Made by a program: the position numbers and the translations under genes. From the NCBI GenBank assembly GCA_963579025.1, contig CAUZFZ010000015.1, forward strand, positions 1-64,000: a stretch of 64,000 bases of DNA. The letters are read 5' to 3'. The notes beneath the pieces were generated by a model. It worked only from the letters and a program-made list of their open reading frames with translations. It was not told where the DNA came from and ran no database searches. This document shows, piece after piece, positions 32,453-41,792 of the stretch; positions within the stretch are counted from its first letter, which is position 1; each line of letters starts with the position of its first letter. Origin of the DNA: CAUZFZ01 sp963579025 (GTDB taxonomy: Bacteria > Planctomycetota > Planctomycetia > Planctomycetales > Planctomycetaceae).

Positions 32453-35332
32453 CTATACCGTGGCCGGGACGTCCACTCGAACGGCGCAGAACTTGAACTC
32501 TGGTATCTTGCCGTAGGGGTCGAGTGCGTCGGTTGTCAGAACATTGGCGGCGGCTTCCCGGAAGTGGAACGGGATGAAGACGCAGCCTGACTCGATGCTG
32601 TCGTCGGAGCGAACGCGCAACTGGATCGTGCCGCGACGGCTGCTGACTGCAATCATCTCATCCGCAGGCAAATCCAGCCGCGAGAGATCGCCAGGGTTCA
32701 TCGCCGCAAAGGCGTCCGGTGCGATGGAGTTCAGAACGTAACTGCGGCGTGTCATGCTGCCCGTGTGCCAGTGCTCCAGAACACGCCCGGTCGTGAGCAC
32801 GAATGGGTATTCCTCGTCCGGTAGTTCGTCCGCTGGCTGATAGAGACACGGTACGAATCGGCCGCGACCGGATGCGGTGGGAAAGCCATCACCGAACAGA
32901 ATCTGCGCGCCGTCGTCTGTCTCCGGATTAGCACACGGCCACAGTTTTCCGGTCGATCCGAGGTTGTCGTGTGTCAGTCCTTTGTAGTTCTTCGTGAGCG
33001 ATGTGAATTCATCGAAGACTTCGGCCGGCGACGCATAAGACATCGGCAGTCCGACTCGACCGGCGATCTCGCAGATCACCTGCCAGTCCGCGCGAGCCTC
33101 GCCGGGCGACTCAAGCACCGGACGTCCAACCTGCACGCGGCGGTCCGTGTTTGTGTACGTGCCGGATTTCTCGAAGTAGCTGCTGGCGGGCAGAATGACG
33201 TCCGCAAACTCGGCGGTTTCTGTCAGAAAGATGTCCTGCACGACGAGGAAGTCGAGCGCCGACAGAGCCTTCCGCACCTTGTTGCTGTTCGGATCCGAAA
33301 TGAACGGGTTCTCGCCCAGGATATACATTCCGCGGACCGTCCGATCGATCGCGCCGTGCATGATCTCGACAACAGTCAGTCCCGGATTGGGATCGAGCGT
33401 GCGACCCCAGGCGGCCTCGAATTTCTGCCGGATTACAGTGTCCGCGACTGACTGGTAATCCGGGAAGACCATCGGAATCAGCCCGGCGTCGCTGGCGCCC
33501 TGGACGTTGTTCTGGCCGCGCAGTGGGTGCAGTCCCGAGCCTGGCTTTCCGACATTGCCCGTCATCAGACACAGCGAAATCAGACAGCGTGCGTTGTCCG
33601 TCCCATGTGTGTGCTGCGAAATCCCCATCCCCCAGAAGACCAGCATCGATCCGCCACCGCCCGGCGGTGTGGCTTTTCCGATGGTCCTCGCAATGGCTCG
33701 AATTTCTTCAGCGGCCACACCACACACCCGCGAGGCTTCTTCCGGTGGAAACTCTTTGAGGACCAGGTCACGGACGTGCTCGAAGTTTTCTGTGTGCTGT
33801 GCGATGTACGGCTCATCGACAAGCCCCTCGGTGATCAGCACATGCATCACGGCGTTGTAGAACGCAACGTCACTTCCCGGCTGAATCTGAGCGAAGTGAG
33901 TGGCAAAGTTCGCCAGTTCATTTCGCCGGACATCGACGACGATCAGGTCGGTTCCGTTCTTCGCAGCTTCCTTCATGAACGTCGCTGCCACCGGATGATT
34001 GGCCGGAGCGTTGCTGCCGGTGACCAGAGCAACGCTCGAACGAGCCACATCAGCGAAAACATTCGTCACCGCGCCGGACCCGATTGTCTCCATCAGCGCG
34101 GCGACGGACGACGCATGACACAGCCGCGTGCAGTGGTCGACGTTGTTCGTTCCGAAACCAGCGCGTACCAGCTTCTGGAACAGATACGCCTCCTCGTTCG
34201 AACACTTGGCCGAGCCGAATCCCGCGAGTGCATTGCTGCCGAACTCGTCACGGATACCGCACAGTTTCTCACCAATCAGATCAAGAGCTTCGTCCCACGA
34301 CGCTTCACGAAACGCCGGCAGGACCTCGTCATAATCGACGATACCGCCTGCCCGTCGGCTGACCGAGTCTCGAACTTCGCCGGAGAGCGGACCTTTGGGA
34401 TACGCGTTGTCGCGTCGGATCAACGGCGTGGTCAGCCGCTGCGGATGCATTGCATAGTCCCATCCGTACCGACCTTTGACACATAGCCGGCTGTGATTCA
34501 CCGGGCTCTCGCGGCCCTCGGCCATCACGATGCGGTTTTCCTGCGAGTAAAACGTCACCGCGCAGCCGACGCCGCAGTAGGGGCACACACTGTCGACGGC
34601 CGTCAGATCCTCTCGGGGCACCACCGGCAGCGAGATAGTCTTCTGAGTCAACGCCCCGGTCGGACACGACGCGACGCACTCACCGCACGCCACACATGTG
34701 CTGTCGCCCATCGGATTGTTGAGATCGAATGCGATCTGGGCGGTATGTCCCTTGCCGCTCCGACCGATGACTTCGTTTGACTGCAGATCGTCACACGCCC
34801 GCACACATCGGTCGCACAGAATGCAGGCCGAATGGTCGACCGCAATGACCGGCGAACTGACGTCGGAAGGAAGATCTGAAGGCTGAAGGATGAAGGATGA
34901 AGGATGAATTGAGGCGGCCTCTTCATCCTTCATCCTTCCGCCTTCATCCTTCCGAACCCTTCCGCCTTCATCCTTCAAATACCGTCGTCCGAGTGCTTCA
35001 AGTTCGCAGTCACCGGTCGACGTCTCTCGTGCGCACGGTGATTCGTGTTCGCTCAGCAGAAGTTCGGTGAGCATTCGTCGGTGTGACTCGACCTTCTCTG
35101 AATTTGTGTCGACGGCCATGCCGGACTGACATTCGCGCGTGCAGGATGCAGCCAGCACGCGGTCGCCCACATCGACAACACACATGCGGCAGACGCCAAC
35201 CGGGTCCATGCGATCGGAATGACACAACACGGGGATGTCGATGCTGGCGTCCCGAGCCGCCTGCCAGATCGTCGTGCCAGTCGGCACGGTCAACTCTCGT
35301 CCGTCGATTGTCAGTGTGACGGAGTTGGTCAT
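32453..35332 (-). CDS. fdhA: Formate dehydrogenase alpha-type molybdoenzyme (FdhA) with in-frame repeat insertion
   Basis: The 959-residue protein has an N-terminal [2Fe-2S] domain (Cys37, 48, 51, 64). A His-Cys region follows in which the expected second Cys is Glu103 (HESPCARETSTGDCEL). Next is a two-cluster ferredoxin domain (CILCDRCVRAC, CVACGECVASCPTGAL), then the molybdopterin domain starting CPYCGVGCAVTF and running to the C-terminal dinucleotide-binding domain. A Cys in RLCHASS replaces selenocysteine. Residues ~120-152 are a repeat-derived insertion (KDEGG... to FILQPS). It oxidises formate with quinone or NAD-linked partners. No beta or gamma subunit or fdhD is adjacent, so partners must lie elsewhere. 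Confidence 0.9.
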   Translation of the reverse strand: MTNSVTLTIDGRELTVPTGTTIWQAARDASIDIPVLCHSDRMDPVGVCRMCVVDVGDRVLAASCTRECQSGMAVDTNSEKVESHRRMLTELLLSEHESPCARETSTGDCELEALGRRYLKDEGGRVRKDEGGRMKDEEAASIHPSSFILQPSDLPSDVSSPVIAVDHSACILCDRCVRACDDLQSNEVIGRSGKGHTAQIAFDLNNPMGDSTCVACGECVASCPTGALTQKTISLPVVPREDLTAVDSVCPYCGVGCAVTFYSQENRIVMAEGRESPVNHSRLCVKGRYGWDYAMHPQRLTTPLIRRDNAYPKGPLSGEVRDSVSRRAGGIVDYDEVLPAFREASWDEALDLIGEKLCGIRDEFGSNALAGFGSAKCSNEEAYLFQKLVRAGFGTNNVDHCTRLCHASSVAALMETIGSGAVTNVFADVARSSVALVTGSNAPANHPVAATFMKEAAKNGTDLIVVDVRRNELANFATHFAQIQPGSDVAFYNAVMHVLITEGLVDEPYIAQHTENFEHVRDLVLKEFPPEEASRVCGVAAEEIRAIARTIGKATPPGGGGSMLVFWGMGISQHTHGTDNARCLISLCLMTGNVGKPGSGLHPLRGQNNVQGASDAGLIPMVFPDYQSVADTVIRQKFEAAWGRTLDPNPGLTVVEIMHGAIDRTVRGMYILGENPFISDPNSNKVRKALSALDFLVVQDIFLTETAEFADVILPASSYFEKSGTYTNTDRRVQVGRPVLESPGEARADWQVICEIAGRVGLPMSYASPAEVFDEFTSLTKNYKGLTHDNLGSTGKLWPCANPETDDGAQILFGDGFPTASGRGRFVPCLYQPADELPDEEYPFVLTTGRVLEHWHTGSMTRRSYVLNSIAPDAFAAMNPGDLSRLDLPADEMIAVSSRRGTIQLRVRSDDSIESGCVFIPFHFREAAANVLTTDALDPYGKIPEFKFCAVRVDVPATV
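34879..34978. repeat. GGATGAA-type repeat inserted in fdhA
   Basis: AAGGATGAAGGATGAA (34893-34908) and TTCATCCTTCATCCTT (34922-34937) form a perfect 16-bp inverted repeat whose centre (GAGGC-G-GCCTC) pairs too. More TTCATCCTTCCG copies run on to 34978. Read on the minus strand it encodes KDEGGRVRKDEGGRMKDE and IHPSSFILQPS. The same peptide pattern is known from annotations of other planctomycetes and verrucomicrobia as translated dispersed repeats. The length keeps the fdhA frame open. Confidence 0.85.
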
Positions 35333-35453
35333 TTGTCGTCTCTACACGGAGGCCGAAGAATCGCTGACCCGAAACAAGCGGACCGGTCACGCGACAACAG
35401 GGAACGATAAGCCGTCGCCGCCTGCGGGGCTATCGCTTCCGGCACGATCGAGC

Positions 35454-38294
35454 TCACGAGCGTCGCGGGGGAGCCAGGTCGGACACAACGATTTTCAGAT
35501 CGTCAAACCAGACTTCACCCAGTCCGTGTAACGTCAGTCGCAGCTTGAGGTCCGCCGCGCTGTTGACTTCGCGGATCATCTCGAACGACTCCCATTGATC
35601 CGCTTCCGTCCAGCGCAACCGTGTGCCCGTCAGGTTCTCACCAAGCGTCACTCCCTCCAGCGTCGAACTCACGGGATACGGGATGCGGATGCGACCACTG
35701 ATATGGACGATCTGCCCCGGCTCGACACTCACCGGTGGTGTCTCCAGAGCCAGCGGAGTTGCAGGCAGTGTGATCGGCGGTTCTCCCTCGGTGGTCTTCA
35801 GGCTCAGCATCCGCAGGATCGAGTTCTTGCTGCCCTGCAGAGTCGTGATCTCGACAGCCGCACGAATTCCTTCCAGTTCCGGCTGAATATTGCGCCAGCC
35901 TTCGTCCAGCATCTGGCGACTGTCCGTCCGCTCGAAACTGCCCGATGGAAGTCGGTTCTCGATTCCGGCCACGGGACTGGCTCCGATTCGGCGGACCAGC
36001 CGCCAGTGCTCGGGCAGTGTCTGAAAGCACGCCGTATACGGACTCGACAGTGGAGACCCGCGTCCTGCGATTGCTTCGTCCCAGTGAGCGCGTTGCAGGA
36101 TGCGGAGCGTCTGCAGCGCCGCCTCCGCATTCCAACGGATGGAAGCCACATCGAGATGACTTTGCGGAAAGCCCGACCGCGTCGGCTGTCCCGAGTCCGG
36201 TCGCATGGTCACGTTGCGCTGATAATCTCGCTCGGCGGCCTTGATATACATTGCAGCCTGGTCGAGAAGCTGCGGTCCGTCTGGCTGTCCCGCGCCCAGA
36301 AGCTGCAGCTCGTGATCAACTTTGCGGACGCGTTCCAGCCGGGCCTTTGCCAGTTCCAGCCATAAGGCGGCGCTGCGGACTTTGATCGTGTTGATGCGTG
36401 ATCGCAGGATGTTGCCCCAGTTGGGATCCGTCGACACCACCAGAGCGGCCACCTGATCAAACCGGTCCAGTCGAATGTGTTTGCCACTCGGACTCGAAGT
36501 ACTCGGAACAGTTCGCACTCCGGTTGTGGAGAGTTCCCAGATGGTTGCCGTGTCCTCAATGCCAGGGATCACCATTTCAAGATTGCGGGACGCCATCTGA
36601 CCGGGAACAAATTGCGTGTCCGGATCATGCCAGATGGGCATCAGCAATTGCCCGTTCGGTCCATGGATGAGCGAGAGTTCGATCGACTCCTGGCGAGGTT
36701 TCCCGCTGGCTTGCTTCTCTCGCTGGGCCCGCAGTTCCGCGGCACGTTGCCGCTGTTCAATCGCACCCACACCAGACACGTTGTTCCTGTCCGGATCGAA
36801 TCGTCTGCCCTTGCCGGCCGTACTGATCCCGGAGATCGGAACCGTGCGGTGCTCAATGACCGACCGCGTGGCGAGCCACGGTTCCAGCAGTTCGATCTCC
36901 TGACTGATGATGGCGATGATCAGCTCGCGTTCCCGCGCACCCGGAAATGTCGAGTCGAAACTGGTCGATTTCCAGTAACCAATTCCGCGAACTCCAGCGG
37001 ACAGCGCGGTCCATGTCAGCAGCCGAATCTGCTCGGGTTCGACAACGGGCAGCGGCGACTTAAGCACTCCATCCTCGGGCTCGATCTCGGTCTGTATCCA
37101 GGTCGTGACGAATGTTCCTGGCAGCAATTGCCGAATCTTCAGGCTGAGGAAGCGGCGGTAGTCGAGCGTCGAGTAGGCCGTTTGCAGAGGATGCAGCGTC
37201 AGTCCGACGCCATCCAGCACGCGCGAGTACGACCGCTCCAGACCGCCGCCGCCGATGTCTGCGAAGATCGGGCGCTGCAACTTGTCTTCCGAGCGGACCA
37301 GCCGAACCTGGCTGTCGACGATTTCGCGAGCGTCACCAGGAATGCGTGTCCCGAGATACCAGAACAGAATCCCGGGGTTCGGGTTCTCTCGCTCGAATCC
37401 GTCGAGTTTGATGACGACTTTGCCGGACGCATCAGGGGCCGATGCGATTCCGCGTGGAGGCGTCGCCATGGCCCACAAACCATGCTGCTGCAGATCGAGA
37501 ATGTGATCGCGGTCCTGGTAGTTATCGACCCAGACCACGTTGATCCCGATTTCGCGCAGGCGACTGGCCGGTTCCCCGTGATGCGGGGCGAAGATTGGTA
37601 TCGACGGCCGGCCATCGATCAGAATCCGGTCGTGCCGCATCTCGACGCGACGCCGTTGCGGACGAACCTCTGCGTTGACGGGCACAATGTCCCGTTGCGG
37701 CGACGCATAGCCAGTCCAGCGCAGATCATCAAAGAAGAACTCGGTGGTGCCTTTTCGCAACCGCGTCTCGACAACGACCCGGTCGAAGAACGCATTCTCA
37801 AGATCGAGTGATTTTCCCTGTAGCTCGGCGCGCAACCGCGTGATGCGATTGCGTAGGGCCTCGTTGGACACGTCGACCCGCAGAGTTTGCCAGTCGCCTG
37901 GATCAAGGTATGCCTCGCCGCGCAGCAATGCCGTCAGCGTCTGATTACTACGAGGGTCAACCTGTTTCGGGAAAACGAGTCTGAGTGAGACGACAGCCCC
38001 GGTGTGGCTGGATCGCATCTGCAGCGACAGCTCCAGATCTTCGATCGGCGCTGACGGTGGCAGAGCATGCTCAAGCCGGATGGTCGGATTATCTCGAAAC
38101 GCATCGATTTCGATGTTCTCAGACGCCTGTCCGCTATGGCGGATGAATCGATTTCGTCGTTGCACCCGCACACGTGCGTCGGCAGCGTTGGCTATGACAA
38201 CCTGCCATGAAGGCTCAGCCGCGTCGAAGCCATTCAGGTGATCTGCGGCCGTCACCGGAAGCACCGGCAGCAACAGCAGCAGCAATCGGCCCAT
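35454..38294 (-). CDS. Large secreted protein, TIM-barrel/carbohydrate-binding-like
   Basis: ATG 38294 opens a signal peptide (MGRLLLLLLPVLPVTAADH); the frame is open to 38405. The 946-residue product has a beta-sandwich N-terminal region (~20-215) ending FFFDDLRWTGYA, then a region like a glycosidase TIM barrel (RILIDGRPSIPIFAPHHGEPA, LREIGINVVWVDNYQDRDHILDLQQHGLWAMATPP, LFWYLGTRIPGD, GIGYWKSTSFDS). Helical and beta-sandwich parts follow, and it closes VWFDDLKIVVSD, another carbohydrate-binding-type end. I would guess a surface glycan-active protein, but no catalytic acids can be fixed. Planctomycete-specific look. Confidence 0.7.
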   Translation of the reverse strand: MGRLLLLLLPVLPVTAADHLNGFDAAEPSWQVVIANAADARVRVQRRNRFIRHSGQASENIEIDAFRDNPTIRLEHALPPSAPIEDLELSLQMRSSHTGAVVSLRLVFPKQVDPRSNQTLTALLRGEAYLDPGDWQTLRVDVSNEALRNRITRLRAELQGKSLDLENAFFDRVVVETRLRKGTTEFFFDDLRWTGYASPQRDIVPVNAEVRPQRRRVEMRHDRILIDGRPSIPIFAPHHGEPASRLREIGINVVWVDNYQDRDHILDLQQHGLWAMATPPRGIASAPDASGKVVIKLDGFERENPNPGILFWYLGTRIPGDAREIVDSQVRLVRSEDKLQRPIFADIGGGGLERSYSRVLDGVGLTLHPLQTAYSTLDYRRFLSLKIRQLLPGTFVTTWIQTEIEPEDGVLKSPLPVVEPEQIRLLTWTALSAGVRGIGYWKSTSFDSTFPGARERELIIAIISQEIELLEPWLATRSVIEHRTVPISGISTAGKGRRFDPDRNNVSGVGAIEQRQRAAELRAQREKQASGKPRQESIELSLIHGPNGQLLMPIWHDPDTQFVPGQMASRNLEMVIPGIEDTATIWELSTTGVRTVPSTSSPSGKHIRLDRFDQVAALVVSTDPNWGNILRSRINTIKVRSAALWLELAKARLERVRKVDHELQLLGAGQPDGPQLLDQAAMYIKAAERDYQRNVTMRPDSGQPTRSGFPQSHLDVASIRWNAEAALQTLRILQRAHWDEAIAGRGSPLSSPYTACFQTLPEHWRLVRRIGASPVAGIENRLPSGSFERTDSRQMLDEGWRNIQPELEGIRAAVEITTLQGSKNSILRMLSLKTTEGEPPITLPATPLALETPPVSVEPGQIVHISGRIRIPYPVSSTLEGVTLGENLTGTRLRWTEADQWESFEMIREVNSAADLKLRLTLHGLGEVWFDDLKIVVSDLAPPRRS

Positions 38295-38754
38295 GATTGC
38301 AAGGTGGGCGCTCCGCCGCTGATGGGAATGCGCGGCGTCCCGGTGCATGCTCCCAGGCACAGCGTGGGAACCTTCCGTCGCAGACTCATCCCTGAATCCG
38401 AACAATATTCGCAGTCCTTCGCAGCCGGTACAGGACGGGCATTCCGTTGCCCATCGTCAACAACTGGCACTTTTTCGCCGAAACTGGCATCAATCCGTTC
38501 GACAAAGGCAGGCCTGAATCAAAGCCGAATGATGGCAGCCGCGTGGCCGTAACTCCCGGAGTCTAAAACAGGTTACGGAATCTACCAAGATGAAGCGTTG
38601 CCAGAACGCAACGTGATGCAAACTGACAATCCCCTGTCCCCGGAGCACCTAAGTCTCAATCCAATCGGAGCTTAGAGGCAAGGGGTTGAGAATCGTTCGA
38701 GGCAGGGGCACAATCTGGGTCAACTTCGCGGACTATCTCAGGAGACCAGCGCCC
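38295..38754. other. Intergenic region, divergent promoters expected
   Basis: About 460 bases between the large secreted protein gene and the small coiled-coil gene. The frame of the former stays open to 38405 but without coding character. A short hairpin (CGTTGC/GCAACG near 38596-38613) and a CTAAG/CTTAG dyad near 38650-38675 are visible. No RNA gene recognised. Confidence 0.5.
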
Positions 38755-39030
38755 ATGAATTCCACGTCCCGATTTCCCGAAACAGGCGAAAGCGATTTGC
38801 CGAGGGAACTGGTCGATCTGGCCAAGGCAATCGCGGCGCTACCCGAGCACCACCAGCAGGATCTCGAACCTGTTTACAGTCGTGTGGTTGACTCGGTGAA
38901 GCGTCGTCGCCGAATCCTGTCCCTCGTACAGGAAGCACTCTCGCAGCTTCGGCTCGACATCAAATATCTGATGTTTGATCTCGAAGTCACCCGTAAGGAG
39001 AGAGACGAACTGCGCGAGCGACTCGACTGA
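38755..39030 (+). CDS. Small conserved coiled-coil protein
   Basis: ATG 38755 gives 91 residues. The frame is open to 38686, but GGAG lies 12 bases before the chosen ATG. The sequence is helical: LPRELVDLAKAIAALPEHHQQDLEPVYSRVVDSVKRRRRI, then LVQEALSQLRLDIKYLMFDLEVTRKERDELRERL, a probable coiled coil with a basic patch (KRRRR). I recall this as a common planctomycete family, sometimes labelled transcriptional regulator without proof. It lies convergent to the BASS transporter gene, with 51 bases between stops. Confidence 0.72.
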   Translation: MNSTSRFPETGESDLPRELVDLAKAIAALPEHHQQDLEPVYSRVVDSVKRRRRILSLVQEALSQLRLDIKYLMFDLEVTRKERDELRERLD

Positions 39031-39081
39031 TCCTCTCCAGCGTGACTCTCTTTCCCGTACCGTCACCACCAATCTCCTGTC

Positions 39082-40128
39082 TCACTTCACTTCCACCTCT
39101 CCTTCCGTTTCCGGCGTCACTGGCGATTCTCCGTCGCCCGGCACATCACCTGCCTCTCGCCGATCATTCCACCCCCACCACTGAGCCAGCATCGTTCCCG
39201 TCAGCATGCACCCGAACGTGTAGACTGCCGTCGGAATCGCCGCGGCCGGTTCGTTTTCGAACAGGTCGAGGACGAGAAACGTCCCCAGTCCCGCGTTCTG
39301 CATGCCAACCTCAAGTGTCAATGCGCGCCGCATGGGTTCGGGCAGTCGTAATGCACGACCGCCTCCATACCCGGCCGAGTAACCAAGCCCATTGATGACG
39401 AGCAGGGCCAGCAGCATTGACCCGGCGCCGACCGCGTGTCCCGAGAATGCGTCAGCCAGGCGATCTCGATTCAGCGCGACCACGACAGCGATGATCCAGA
39501 CAATCGTCGCGTTGGCGACGATCGGAGCCAGCGGTTGAATGCCCCGCGCCACTGGACTCCAGAATCGACACAACAGATGTCCGATTACGACCGGACCGAC
39601 AACACGCTGCAGGAGTTTGACAGCTTCGGCCGCCGGATCGATCTCCACAAATGCGCTCAACGTCAACTGAAACGCCAGCGGCACGATCAACGGTGACAGA
39701 ATGGTCGCGCTGGTGGTGAGGCTGATCGAGTAGCTGACGTTCCCGCGAGCTGCGAGGGTCAATACGTTCGATGCCATGGCCCCTGGCACACAACCAACAA
39801 CGATGACACCAATCAGATACTCGCGTTCGAGCCCCAGCAAAGTGCCACAGCCCCACGCGAGCAGCGGCATGACCGAGTACTGGATCGCCGTCCCGCCCAA
39901 CACCGTCGGCCAGCGACGGAAGACCTCATCGATTTCATCGACAGTGATCAGGCAACCGATGCAGAACATCGTCAGCGAGATCATCAGTCCCAGTGCCGGC
40001 CGCGTCGCTGCGAACGGGTCCAGGGAATCCACCCCAGCCAGATCGATCCAGAAATATGCGACCACAGAAAACAACACCAGCCAGATCAGAAGAAGCTGCT
40101 GAATGATGCCAGAGATGCGTGCGATCAT
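39082..40128 (-). CDS. BASS-family sodium-dependent transporter
   Basis: The 348-residue protein has about ten hydrophobic segments and the bile acid:sodium symporter plan: GLMISLTMFCIGCLITVDEIDEVF, QYSVMPLLAWGCGTLLGL, VVGCVPGAMASNVLTLAARGNVSYSISLTTSATILSPLIVP (the family's GxxPGGxxSN and S/T-T crossover motifs) and a C-terminal ALTLEVGMQNAGLG. Substrates of bacterial members include pantoate, pyruvate or bile-acid-like organic anions; this one cannot be assigned. The tail is acidic and cytoplasmic. Confidence 0.92.
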   Translation of the reverse strand: MIARISGIIQQLLLIWLVLFSVVAYFWIDLAGVDSLDPFAATRPALGLMISLTMFCIGCLITVDEIDEVFRRWPTVLGGTAIQYSVMPLLAWGCGTLLGLEREYLIGVIVVGCVPGAMASNVLTLAARGNVSYSISLTTSATILSPLIVPLAFQLTLSAFVEIDPAAEAVKLLQRVVGPVVIGHLLCRFWSPVARGIQPLAPIVANATIVWIIAVVVALNRDRLADAFSGHAVGAGSMLLALLVINGLGYSAGYGGGRALRLPEPMRRALTLEVGMQNAGLGTFLVLDLFENEPAAAIPTAVYTFGCMLTGTMLAQWWGWNDRREAGDVPGDGESPVTPETEGEVEVK

Positions 40129-40315
40129 GCTCGGTTGCCTGTGGCGTATCGGGAGGAGTACGGAATCGTAGAGTCTGCTCGTTGATTCTCCGAACCTGCA
40201 TCAACGCCCTGCTCCCAGGTTTTGACGGTCCAACAGATCTGCGATCGCGGCGAAAAAGTCCGTCTTGAGGCCGTTTTTCTGTCTCGGGTAGCATTCCGGC
40301 CGGTTTTCATTTCAG

Positions 40316-40834
40316 GTGAATTCACGGGGAGTCGACACGGGCGTGGACTATCAGTTCAAGTCGATTGGAAAGACATGCGCCGCGACCGGCCAGCCGCTGC
40401 AGCCCGGAAGTCGGTCTCACAGTGTGCTTGTTGATCGGGATGGCCAAATGCTGCGGCTCGACTTTTCCGAAGAAGGCTGGACTGGCCCGCCGGAAGATGC
40501 CGTGGGCGAATGGATTACCGTCGTGCCCGAGGATTCGTCAAAGTCGCAGGAAGTCGATACCGACAGTCTGATGGCGTATTTCGAGCAACTTTGCGAGGAG
40601 CCGAATCCCGGTCACGATCGAATGCGGTACGTTCTGGCTGTTCTGTTGCTGAAGAAGCGGCGGCTGCGACTGGAAGGCTCGCGACGGGATGACGACGGCA
40701 ACGACTTCCTGCAGCTTCACGGAACACACGCGGAAGGCGAATTCGAGATCCCCGATCAGGAACTCGATGAAGAGGAAATCACGTCATTGCAGGCAGCACT
40801 CACGACTCAGCTCGCCGAAGAATGGAATTCGTGA
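40316..40834 (+). CDS. Conserved hypothetical protein
   Basis: The 172-residue product starts at GTG 40316, or GTG 40343 with GGGGAG upstream. It has YQFKSIGKTCAATGQPLQPGSRSHSVLVD, with a lone Cys pair-like TC, then RLDFSEEGWTGPPEDAVGEWITVVPE, a helical LMAYFEQLCEEPNPGHDRMRYVLAVLLLKKRRLRLEG, and an acidic C-terminus. I recall this layout from planctomycete hypothetical proteins whose ends resemble DUF-type cytoplasmic proteins. Seventy-eight bases later the lipoprotein gene follows on the same strand, so the two may be co-transcribed. Role unknown. Confidence 0.7.
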   Translation: MNSRGVDTGVDYQFKSIGKTCAATGQPLQPGSRSHSVLVDRDGQMLRLDFSEEGWTGPPEDAVGEWITVVPEDSSKSQEVDTDSLMAYFEQLCEEPNPGHDRMRYVLAVLLLKKRRLRLEGSRRDDDGNDFLQLHGTHAEGEFEIPDQELDEEEITSLQAALTTQLAEEWNS

Positions 40835-40912
40835 CACGCAATTGACCGCCAGCCGGATCAGTGCAGTTAATCGACGCAGCAGACAATTCCCGACATCAGC
40901 CACGGAAGGCCG

Positions 40913-41767
40913 ATGATGCCGACACGACTCACAGAGTTATGCCTTTGTGTGCTGCTGCTTACGTCCTCAGGCTGCGCATTGTGGCCCTTCTGGGGCCGCA
41001 AGAACGCGCCAGCACCGCGCGTGCTTGCTCACGATGCGTCGCGGGACGAAATCCTCGAGCACCTCAACAACGAACGCGCCCGGCTCGTTGGCTGGCGATC
41101 GACCGATGTCCGCATCACGGCACGAGGCGAAGGCATCGTGGCTCCGAAGCTGTCCGCGCGATTGAGTATTGAAAGCCCGCGAAATCTGCGGTTGATGGCG
41201 TCGTCATTGCGCGGCGACGAAGTCGACTTTGGCTCCAACAACGATCGCTTTTGGTTCTGGATGCGGGCCAGCAAGCCAAAATATATTCTCACAGGCTCGC
41301 ATTCAGTATTGGAGCAGCAGCCGTCGATGCCGCTGCCGTTTCCGCCGTCCTGGCTGATGGAGGCACTGGGAGTAATCCCCGTCGACCCGAACGGCGTTCA
41401 GATGCTGCGCGACCCGGCAACTCCCGATCAGGTGCGACTGATTTCGGCCGAATCGCTGCAGGGTCAGCAGATGCAGCGGATCATGGTGGTCGACCTGCCA
41501 CTCGGTCAGATCACCGAACACGCACTGTACGACGCGAATGAGCGGCTGATTGCGAGCGCTTCGATGAGCGACTTCCGTTCGAGCCAGGCGGGTACGACTC
41601 TGCCTCACAGCATCGAGCTGAACTGGCCACAAACCGGCACGGAACTGGCGCTGAAGATCAAATCGATCGAGGTCAACCCGTCGATGCCCGCAGCGAACTG
41701 GGAAGTCCCAACGTACCCCAACTACCGGATTGTCGACCTCGACCGCGAGTACGAGCGATCGTTCTGA
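40913..41767 (+). CDS. Outer-membrane-type lipoprotein
   Basis: The 284-residue protein has a lipoprotein signal with lipobox LTSSGC (Cys21). The mature part reads LEHLNNERARLVGWRSTDVRITARGEG, LSIESPRNLRLMASSLRGDEVDFGSNNDRFWFWMRASKPKYIL and later short strands up to VNPSMPAANWEVPTYPNY. That pattern resembles LolA/LolB- or LppX-like beta-barrel lipid-carrier folds (a W-fWm pattern), but I cannot assign it. Its neighbour upstream is unrelated in sequence. Confidence 0.78.
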   Translation: MMPTRLTELCLCVLLLTSSGCALWPFWGRKNAPAPRVLAHDASRDEILEHLNNERARLVGWRSTDVRITARGEGIVAPKLSARLSIESPRNLRLMASSLRGDEVDFGSNNDRFWFWMRASKPKYILTGSHSVLEQQPSMPLPFPPSWLMEALGVIPVDPNGVQMLRDPATPDQVRLISAESLQGQQMQRIMVVDLPLGQITEHALYDANERLIASASMSDFRSSQAGTTLPHSIELNWPQTGTELALKIKSIEVNPSMPAANWEVPTYPNYRIVDLDREYERSF

Positions 41768-41792
41768 AATGTGCTGTCTGTTGGTGAGGACC

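Noticed and set aside
32453..35332. Selenocysteine-type formate dehydrogenase
   Set aside because: No in-frame TGA occurs in the active-site region; a Cys (LCHASS) is encoded instead.
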